Assembly: GCF_022678645.1 (NCBI RefSeq)
Contig: NZ_JALBWV010000027.1
Coordinates: forward strand, 1-64,000
DNA length: 64,000 bases
Source: Saccharopolyspora soli
Lineage (GTDB): Bacteria; Actinomycetota; Actinomycetes; Mycobacteriales; Pseudonocardiaceae
Direction: 5' to 3'
Position numbers and translations under genes: made by a program. Each line of letters begins with the position of its first letter. Within the stretch, counting starts at the first letter, position 1. Positions 8,977 to 15,158 of this stretch are shown here, piece after piece. A model generated the notes under the pieces. That model ran no database searches and was not told where the DNA came from. It saw nothing but the letters and a program-made list of their open reading frames with translations.

Positions 8977-9329
8977 CACGAAGTCGAGGTGCGCTCGCCG
9001 GGCTGACGGTGCTGGACCTCTCGCGGGTCCTGGCCGGTGGTCTGATGGCCGACGTGAATCTCGGTGATGCCGCGGAAAAGATGCTCGAGCGCGGTGTGAC
9101 CGACCCCCAGGTCCGGCACTGCGAAATGGTCGTCACAGAAGGCGGGTACCGCATGCTCGGCATCCCTATGAAGCTGGACCGCACCCCGGGATCGGTGCGG
9201 ACACCACCCGCGCGCCGCGGCACCGACACCACCGACGTGCTGCGCTCCGCCGGGTTCCGGGAGACCGAGATCCAGCGACTCATCCGGGACGGTGTCGTGT
9301 ATCAGGCCGCCGCCGAACTCGTCAGCTGA
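8973..9329 (+). pseudogene. Class III CoA-transferase (CaiB/BaiF type) reduced to its two ends by an in-frame deletion
   Basis: The first 26 codons read the family N-terminus LAGLTVLDLSRVLAGG. From about residue 45 the protein jumps to the far C-terminus (GYRMLGIPMKLDRTPGS, then GFRETEIQRLIRDG). Intact members are near 400 residues; here 118 remain, with the catalytic aspartate and CoA-binding core gone. The reading frame is uninterrupted, the ATGA coupling to the SDR is preserved, and a stop is present, so the deletion is recent or the peptide is tolerated. It would have activated an acid as its CoA thioester. Confidence 0.85.
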
Positions 9330-9918
9330 GCCTGTGCGCTCCCCAGAGCACGAGATCGACGACCCGCTCATCCCACGTGTCGTCGATCGCCGCCCCCTGC
9401 GTGTAGGCACCGTAGAACGCGCCGATCAGGATGTGGCTGACCGTGTCGGCATCGACCGACGCGGGCAGCGCACCCTGCTCCACGGCGCGACGGACGATCC
9501 CGGCGACGCGTTCCCGGCGAGGCCCGACGACCTGACGCCGCCAAGCGGCGATCAACTCCGGATGCCGGTCTTCCTCGGCCATCAGCGTGCCAACCATCGC
9601 CATCGGCACCACGGTGCCATAGGTACGGCGGACGTCACGCAACTCGGAAAGCAGGTCTGTACGCAGGTCCCCGGTCGGCGCCGGGCGGTCGCGGTGGGTG
9701 CGAGCGATGGCCTCCGCGACGACCTCGGCCTTGCCCTCCCACCGCCGGTAGACCGCCGGGCGCGATACCCCCGCCCGCTTCGCGATGCCTTCGATGCTCA
9801 TCCGCTGGAAACCCTCTTCGGCGAGCAACTCGAGTGCGGCGTCGAGAATCCTGGGATCGGAGTTGTCCCGTGGCCTGCCGGGACCGGGTCGTTCCTCGCC
9901 GTTACCGGCCATGCGCAC
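9322..9918 (-). CDS. TetR/AcrR-family transcriptional regulator
   Basis: This 198-residue protein has an N-terminal TetR helix-turn-helix at about residues 20-66 (ILDAALELLAEEGFQRMSIE, then IAKRAGVSRPAVYRRWEGKAE) followed by an all-helical ligand domain. GTG 9918 lies five bases after a GGGG core; ATG 9912 is an alternative. It is divergent from the crotonase operon starting at 9975 and convergent with the CoA-transferase remnant, overlapping its end by 8 bp. It most likely represses one or both arms of the catabolic island and senses an acyl-CoA or aromatic ligand, which is an inference from position. Confidence 0.9.
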   Translation of the reverse strand: MRMAGNGEERPGPGRPRDNSDPRILDAALELLAEEGFQRMSIEGIAKRAGVSRPAVYRRWEGKAEVVAEAIARTHRDRPAPTGDLRTDLLSELRDVRRTYGTVVPMAMVGTLMAEEDRHPELIAAWRRQVVGPRRERVAGIVRRAVEQGALPASVDADTVSHILIGAFYGAYTQGAAIDDTWDERVVDLVLWGAHRLS

Positions 9919-9974
9919 TTCTTCCCCTTCTGCACGTATCGCTCCGAACTTACTAAACCCACGGAGGTGACGGT

Positions 9975-10733
9975 ATGTCCCGCGTCGACCAGCGACGAGT
10001 AGCCAGCACGGCCGTGCTCACCATGACCAATCCGGCGAAGAGGAATGCCTTCGACGCGGAGATGCTCGCCCACTTGCGCGAGGGCATCGAGCAGGCCGAC
10101 CTGGACCCCGGCGTGCGCGCCATCGTCGTCACGGGCGCGGGCGACGCCTTCTGCGCTGGCGGCGATGTCTCCGCCATGGCGCAATCGACCGAACCGCTCA
10201 AGCACCACGCCTACCTCACGAAGCAGGTCCACGCGGTGCCCCTAGCCCTGCGCGCATCCGGCACGCCCACGATCGCCATGATCAACGGCGCGGCCGTCGG
10301 GGCAGGCCTGGACATCGCGCTCGCGTGCGACTTCCGCTTCACGGCCGATACCGCAGTGCTGCTGGAGGGCTACGTCCACGCGGGACTCGCCGCGGGCGAC
10401 GGCGGCGCCTGGCTGCTCCCCCGACTCGTCGGCGCCGGGCGGGCACTGGAGCTGCTGCTCACCGGCCGCCGCATCAGCGCTCAGGAAGCCGAAACCATCG
10501 GACTGGTCACCCGGGCGGTGCCCGCGAGTGAACTGGAGGAGGTCACGCTGACCTTTGCCGACGAGCTCGCACAGAAGCCGCCGCAGGCCCTCGCCCAGAT
10601 GAAACACTTGGTTCAGGAGTGCCTGGAAGTCCCGTTCAGCACCGGTCTGCGCCTGTCCGCCAACGCGGTGGCGCTTCTGCAATCCGGGAGTGAACACGCG
10701 GCCGCCATCGCCGCGCTGAGGAGGAAGAAATGA
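9975..10733 (+). CDS. Enoyl-CoA hydratase/isomerase
   Basis: A 252-residue crotonase with the two oxyanion motifs (AFCAGGDVSAM and NGAAVGAGLDIALACD). Alanine, glycine or aspartate stands where hydratases normally carry acidic catalytic residues (HAGLAAGDGGAWLLPRLVG), so isomerase or another crotonase chemistry is possible. A good GGAGGTG site precedes ATG 9975. Its end overlaps the alcohol dehydrogenase by ATGA. It is the first gene of a three-gene operon divergent from the TetR regulator and the second crotonase in the island; the two are clearly different proteins. Confidence 0.9.
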   Translation: MSRVDQRRVASTAVLTMTNPAKRNAFDAEMLAHLREGIEQADLDPGVRAIVVTGAGDAFCAGGDVSAMAQSTEPLKHHAYLTKQVHAVPLALRASGTPTIAMINGAAVGAGLDIALACDFRFTADTAVLLEGYVHAGLAAGDGGAWLLPRLVGAGRALELLLTGRRISAQEAETIGLVTRAVPASELEEVTLTFADELAQKPPQALAQMKHLVQECLEVPFSTGLRLSANAVALLQSGSEHAAAIAALRRKK

Positions 10734-11848
10734 AGATCCGCAGCGCGGTGCTGAGGCGGAGCGGGGCCGAGCAGCCCTACGCCGTGAGCTGTCCGCTCGA
10801 GGTGACCGAATTGGAACTCGCTCCGCCGGGCTCAAGCGAACTGATGGTGCGAATCCGGGCGGCCGAGGTGTGCCACTCAGACCTTTCCGTGGTCGACGGC
10901 AACCGGCCACGGCCGCTGCCCACGGCACTCGGCCACGAGGCCGCCGGCGAAGTGGTCGAGATCGGCCCCGGCGTCACCGACGTGGCGGTCGGCGACCACG
11001 TCGTGCTCACGTTCATGCCGAGCTGCGGCTCCTGCGCCCATTGCGAACGGGGACGCCCAGCACTACGCGAACGCGGCGCGGCGGCCAACGGTGCCGGAGA
11101 CCTGCTGTGCGGCGGGCGACGGCTCCGCGAACCCGACGGCGCCCCGGTTACCCACCACCTCGGTGTGTCGGCCTTCAGCGATCACGCAGTCGTGGACCGC
11201 AGCTCGGCCGTCGTCGTGCCGTCTGCCATCCTCTTCCCCACCGCAGCACTCTTCGGCTGTGCGATGGTCACCGGCATGGGCGCTGTCCGCAATGCGGCCG
11301 ATGTCGACCGCGGCGACGCAGTCTGCGTACTGGGGCTCGGCGGCGGCGGACTGGCCGCGGTGCTGGGCGCGGCGGTCGCCGGGGCCGGCACCATCGTGGT
11401 GGTCGACCCAGTGGCGGAGAAACGGAAGCTAGCGCTGGAGCTGGGTGCGACTCACGCCTGCGCACCGGAAGACGCGGAAGACGCGGTCGCCGCGACTTCG
11501 GGCGGCGTCCGGTGGGCGTTCGAAGCGGCCGGCGTCATCCCGGCCATGGAACAAGCGTTCGCGCTGCTCGGACGCGGTGGGACAGCAGTCTCAGCGGGAC
11601 TACCCGCGCCGGGGCTAGCCATGACCTTGCCCGCCCTGCCGTTCGCGGGCGAGGGCAAGGGGTTCCTGGGCTCCTACATGGGATCCTCACAGCCTCAGGA
11701 GGACATCCCCACAATGGTGGCGCTGTGGGACCGGGGGCTGCTGCCAGTCGAGAAACTGCTCAGCGCGACGACTGAGCTGGGCCAGGTCAACGAGGCCTTC
11801 GATGCCCTGGCGGAAGGAACCGCCGTGCGTAAGGTGATCCTGCCGTGA
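10730..11848 (+). CDS. Zinc-dependent alcohol dehydrogenase (medium-chain family)
   Basis: A 372-residue medium-chain dehydrogenase. Catalytic zinc ligands are visible as Cys48 (VCHSD) and His69-Glu70 (LGHEAAGE), and the Rossmann motif is GLGGGGLAAV. The structural-zinc lobe keeps three cysteines (Cys99, Cys102, Cys105) but the fourth is Arg113 in the string PALRERG, so that zinc site is incomplete. It oxidises an alcohol to an aldehyde or ketone using NAD(P). Start and stop overlap both neighbours (ATGA and GTGA), so the operon is strictly coupled. Confidence 0.9.
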   Translation: MKIRSAVLRRSGAEQPYAVSCPLEVTELELAPPGSSELMVRIRAAEVCHSDLSVVDGNRPRPLPTALGHEAAGEVVEIGPGVTDVAVGDHVVLTFMPSCGSCAHCERGRPALRERGAAANGAGDLLCGGRRLREPDGAPVTHHLGVSAFSDHAVVDRSSAVVVPSAILFPTAALFGCAMVTGMGAVRNAADVDRGDAVCVLGLGGGGLAAVLGAAVAGAGTIVVVDPVAEKRKLALELGATHACAPEDAEDAVAATSGGVRWAFEAAGVIPAMEQAFALLGRGGTAVSAGLPAPGLAMTLPALPFAGEGKGFLGSYMGSSQPQEDIPTMVALWDRGLLPVEKLLSATTELGQVNEAFDALAEGTAVRKVILP

Positions 11849-12300
11849 CCGAGTTCACCGTCTACCGCGAGATCGGCACCCGCTGGCATGACAACGATGA
11901 GTACGGGCACGTCAACAACGTCGAATATCTGTCCTTTTTCGACACTGCGGTCAACGGTTGGCTCCTGGAAGTCACCGAGACAGATATCCGGAAACTTCGT
12001 GCGATCGGTGTCGTCGCCGAAGTGTCGTGCCGATACCTGCGCGAAGTCCACTTCCCCGACCTTCTGGCCGTCGGCATAGGGCTCGAAAGGCTCGGCAGGC
12101 GCAGCGTCGTCTACCGGCTGGGGCTCTTCCTGTCGGCCGAGTTGCGTTCGGCTCGCGCGCCTGCGCCCGTGGCGACCGGACGGTTCGCCCACGTCTACGT
12201 CGACCGGGACACCCGTCGTCCGGTCGAAGTGCCCGAGAAGATCGTCACCGCCGTGCGATCTCTCACCCCACAAAACGTGAATTCGTCGGCGAACCGATGA
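11845..12300 (+). CDS. Hotdog-fold acyl-CoA thioesterase (4HBT family)
   Basis: A 151-residue hotdog protein with the family signature RWHDNDEYGHVNNVEYLSFF at about residues 13-32, where the aspartates and GHVNN form the active-site loop. It should hydrolyse an acyl-CoA to the free acid and CoA. The GTG start overlaps the alcohol dehydrogenase stop as GTGA. It is the last gene of this operon; the IS5 remnant begins about 30 bp after its stop, so any further operon genes may have been lost by insertion or deletion. Confidence 0.9.
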   Translation: MTEFTVYREIGTRWHDNDEYGHVNNVEYLSFFDTAVNGWLLEVTETDIRKLRAIGVVAEVSCRYLREVHFPDLLAVGIGLERLGRRSVVYRLGLFLSAELRSARAPAPVATGRFAHVYVDRDTRRPVEVPEKIVTAVRSLTPQNVNSSANR

Positions 12301-12328
12301 GCCCGAAGATCGCTCAGTTTCCGGGGCT

Positions 12329-12990
12329 GTGCTGACCAGTGGATGTGCCTGGCGGCATCTGCCGCCCAGCTTCGGGGTGAAAGTTGCGACCACGCATCGG
12401 CGCTTCATGGAATGGACCGAAGCGGGTCTGTGGCGGCGACTGCACCAAGCTGTTCTCGACGAGCTCGGTAGCCGAGGAATGATCGACTGGTCCCGGGCGA
12501 TGCTGGACGGAGCATCGCTTCGGGCGAAAAGGGGGACCGGTAACCGGCCCGAACCCGGTCGATCGAGACAAGCCCGGTTCCAAGATCCACGCCTGTCCGA
12601 CCGCTCAGGCACCCCGCTCGCGGTCGGTATCTCCGCGGCCAACACCCACGACAACGCCGCACTCAAACCGCTCGTGCTGGCCATTCCCGCGATCCGTTCC
12701 CGGCGAGGCCCACGCCGGTTCCGGCCCACGAAACTCCACGCGGACAAGACATACGACGTCGCCGAACTCCGCGACTGGCTACGCAACCGAGGAATCGTCC
12801 CGCGACTGGCCCGCAAGGGCATCGAGTCCAGCACGAAACTCGGCCGTCACCGCTGGGTCATCGAACGCACCATCGCCTGGCTATCCGGATACCGCCGACT
12901 CACCATCCGCTACGAGCGCTACGGCACCCTGTTCCGCGGCTTCCTAACCCTCGCCGCCGCGCTCACTGCTACAAGAAACTCACCAAGTGA
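12329..12990 (+). mobile_element. IS5-family transposase remnant (5' truncated, frameshifted)
   Basis: The sequence keeps the middle and end of an IS5-type DDE transposase: TSGCAWRHLPPSFG, the first Asp in MLDGASLRAK, LAVGISAANTHDNAALKPL, the second Asp in LHADKTYD and the Glu in HRWVIERTIAWLSGYRRL. About 45 N-terminal residues and the left inverted repeat are absent. One base is gained near an AAAAGGGGG run at about 12530, one is lost near 12585, and another is lost near 12965 before the family ending CYKKLTK. The element is dead. Its right end carries the IS701-type insertion. Confidence 0.85.
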
Positions 12991-13002
12991 GACATCCTCT
13001 AA

Positions 13003-13021
13003 TACTGCAACGACAGGTTGT
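13003..13021 (+). repeat. IS701-type left terminal inverted repeat
   Basis: A 19-bp sequence that matches the complement of 14355-14373 without mismatch. It marks the left end of the element and abuts the CTAA target duplicate. Confidence 0.92.
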
Positions 13022-13058
13022 AATCTGATGGGGTCGGCTTCTGGTAGTTGATCTTGGC

Positions 13059-14204
13059 GTGCTGGTGGACATGGTGTGGGAGTGGTCGGCGGGTTTCGAG
13101 GCGTTCTGCGGGCGGTTCGCCGCGCGGTTTCCTCGTGTGGAGTCCCGGCGGCAGATGCGGTTGTATGTGCGGGGTTTGCTCGGCGAGGTCGAGCGAAAGA
13201 ACGGCTGGACCCTGGCCGAGTCCGCGGGTGATATCGGCCCGGAACGTATGCAGCGGTTGTTGAATTTCTACGCGTGGGACACCGACGGGGTGCGCGACGA
13301 TGTTCGGGATGCTGTCGTCGAGGCGATCGGGGACGTCGAGCGGGGTGTGCTGATCGTTGACGAGACGGGCTTTCTGAAGAAGGGCGCCACATCGGCCGGT
13401 GTGGCGCGGCAGTACTCGGGAACGGCTGGACGGATCGAGAACTCCCAGATCGGAGTGTTTCTCGCCTATACCTCGGATCGAGGTCGGGCGTTGATCGATC
13501 GGGAACTGTACTTGCCGGAAGACTGGGCGGCCGACAGCGAGCGACGCCGTGCCGCGGGAATCGGCGATGACGTCACGTTCGCAACCAAACCGGTACTGGC
13601 GCGGCGCATGATCGAACGTGCTCTGGATGCCGGGATGCCGTTTGGGTGGGTGACCGGCGATGAAGCCTACGGGCAAGACACCAAGTTCCGGCTGTGGCTG
13701 GAATCCCGGGAGATCGCGCACGTCGTCGCCGTACCCAAGAACGCGATGGTGGTGTCCATGCAGCTGGCCAAGGTCCGCGCCAACCGGATCATCGAAGGAC
13801 TCGACCACAGCGCCTGGCGCCGGTTGAGCTGCGGCGCCGGTGCCCACGGCCAACGGGTCTACGACTGGGCCGCTGTCGACATCCGGCCGCTGCGTGACCC
13901 TCGCTGCGGACACTGGTTGCTCGCCCGTCGTTCGACCAGCGACCCCACCGACATCGCCTACTACGTGTGTTTTGGCCCCGCCGACACTGACCTCGCCGAG
14001 CTGGTGCGGGTCGCCGGAAGCCGTTGGGCTATCGAAGAATCCGTCCAGACGGCCAAGAACGAAACCGGACTCGACCACTACCAGGTCCGTGGCTACACCG
14101 CCTGGTATCGGCATATCACTCTGTCCATGGCCGCCGCCGCGTTCCTGCTCATCCTCCGACAGGACGCGAAAAAGGGGGATCATCTTCCTGCGATCAGCAC
14201 CTGA
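13059..14204 (+). CDS. IS701-family DDE transposase
   Basis: A 381-residue transposase. The DDE triad is visible as VDETGFLKKG (Asp near residue 100), GDEAYG (second Asp) and the Glu in WAIEESVQTAKNETGLDHYQ. The upstream GTG and TTG codons are alternatives to ATG 13059. The frame stops at 14204 with LPAIST, while the -1 frame continues as LIPLTLNEIRRLFNR to a TAA at 14375-14377. That looks like the normal family C-terminus, so either a one-base change or a -1 shift at the AAAAAGGGGG run near 14170 separates the two parts. Confidence 0.9.
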   Translation: MLVDMVWEWSAGFEAFCGRFAARFPRVESRRQMRLYVRGLLGEVERKNGWTLAESAGDIGPERMQRLLNFYAWDTDGVRDDVRDAVVEAIGDVERGVLIVDETGFLKKGATSAGVARQYSGTAGRIENSQIGVFLAYTSDRGRALIDRELYLPEDWAADSERRRAAGIGDDVTFATKPVLARRMIERALDAGMPFGWVTGDEAYGQDTKFRLWLESREIAHVVAVPKNAMVVSMQLAKVRANRIIEGLDHSAWRRLSCGAGAHGQRVYDWAAVDIRPLRDPRCGHWLLARRSTSDPTDIAYYVCFGPADTDLAELVRVAGSRWAIEESVQTAKNETGLDHYQVRGYTAWYRHITLSMAAAAFLLILRQDAKKGDHLPAIST

Positions 14205-14354
14205 TTCCGTTGACACTGAACGAAATCCGCCGACTTTTCAACCGCATCACCCGCCCCATCCAGCATGCCCTCGACCACATCCTGCACTGGTCACGATGGC
14301 GAAGGACCACTCAAGCACGAGCCCGAGCCAGCCACTACCAACGACGTGAGCATC

Positions 14355-14373
14355 ACAACCTGTCGTTGCAGTA
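14355..14373 (-). repeat. IS701-type right terminal inverted repeat
   Basis: A 19-bp perfect inverted copy of 13003-13021. The extended -1 frame of the transposase runs through it and terminates in the flanking CTAA duplicate. Confidence 0.92.
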
Positions 14374-14479
14374 CTAAGGAGATGAACGATCTGGCGCGGC
14401 GGGACGCCGCAGCCCGCGCATCCTCCTCCGGGACCGATCCGACGATCCCGGAGTCTGCGCGCATCAGACCGAATCCGGC

Positions 14480-14870
14480 GCTGGGACAGGCCAATCAGCC
14501 AGATGCCCATGGCGACGGCGATCAGCACCGTCGTATCGACCGGATCGAAACGCAGCTCCGGTTCCTCGGGCAGCCCGAGCCATTCTCCGACCAGAGCGGG
14601 TACCAAGGTCGCCAGCGTGAAACCGGGAACCACTGCCGCGCTCCACGGCGTTCGCTGCCTGACCTCACTCTGCCCGGAGACCGAACTCGGGCGTGTACAG
14701 CCGGCGGTCCTCGACACCGTAGGCCCACAAGTCGCCCGAACGTCACCGCGAAGCCCCGCCGAGTTGCGGTGGGCAGGGTGCGACCAGGTCTGCCGAGGCC
14801 GTCGGCGAAACGCTCCACCGCCGTGTTCTGTTGACACAACGTTCTGTTGTCCGCACCGGTCGGCGTCAAG
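14480..14870 (-). pseudogene. Decayed gene for an unidentified membrane protein
   Basis: Three minus-strand frames read consecutively give protein-like sequence: NTAVERFADGLGRPGRTLP, then DLWAYGVEDRRLYTPEFGL, then WSAAVVPGFTLATLVPALV and VDTTVLIAVAMGIWLIGLS. The last two contain likely membrane helices. Two frameshifts separate the parts, and there is no clear start or family. It is read as a broken gene. The remaining interval up to 15158 is the promoter region of the polyketide synthase. Confidence 0.35.
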
Positions 14871-14958
14871 TGCCCGCCGACCTCAGTTGGTCCGTCCTGT
14901 TCGGACAGTCAGTGGACCTTCATGCGGACAGCCGCCCAGTCGGCACCAACCCGCTGAG

Positions 14959-15010
14959 CAGTCCCAGCCAAGTCCGGTGGCCGATGCTGTTCGCGGCACG
15001 GAGCAGCGGG
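14959..15010 (+). promoter_or_regulatory. Conserved promoter block upstream of the KS-AT polyketide synthase
   Basis: About 52 bp here match 21994-22044 (opposite strand) with roughly 85% identity by eye, including CAGTCCCAGCCAAGTCCGGT. In both places the block ends 148 bp upstream of a start codon (ATG 15159 here, ATG 21846 there) and has the same orientation relative to the gene. The interval to the start codon is not similar. This fits a shared regulator site. It contains GCCAAGT, the heptamer also repeated at the rppA promoter. Confidence 0.55.
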
Positions 15011-15158
15011 AAGGGGTCACCGCCATGGCATCCGCTGGACGCCAGGTCACCATGACACGGTGCTCGACGCGGAACGGGTCCACTCGCGCGCCGAGGTACT
15101 GCGAGACGTGGTCGGTTGGTCCAGTACCAGGCGGGACGACCGCACGGGTGGCACTGAC

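Larger units (their letters stand above)
12999..14377 (+). mobile_element. Complete IS701-family insertion sequence with target duplication
   Basis: Perfect 19-bp terminal inverted repeats lie at 13003-13021 and 14355-14373 (TACTGCAACGACAGGTTGT and its complement). They are flanked by a 4-bp direct repeat CTAA at 12999-13002 and 14374-14377. CTAA fits the YTAR target duplication known for the IS701 family. The element is about 1.37 kb, holds one transposase frame, and sits at the 3' end of the IS5 remnant. Intact ends and duplication indicate relatively recent insertion. Confidence 0.92.

Noticed and set aside
12500..12600. Programmed frameshifting in the IS5 remnant at AAAAGGGGG
   Set aside because: The frame moves out and then back within about 60 bases, and a third shift occurs near the end. 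This is the pattern of random indels in a dead element, not of a functional two-frame transposase.
12999..14216. A long minus-strand frame opposite the IS701 transposase
   Set aside because: Its residues have no family motif, it runs into the inverted repeat, and the plus strand has a complete DDE transposase.
14959..15010. SARP heptamer array upstream of the polyketide synthase
   Set aside because: Only one clear heptamer (GCCAAGT) is present; neighbours at 11-bp spacing are poor matches. It is kept as a shared promoter block without assigning a SARP.
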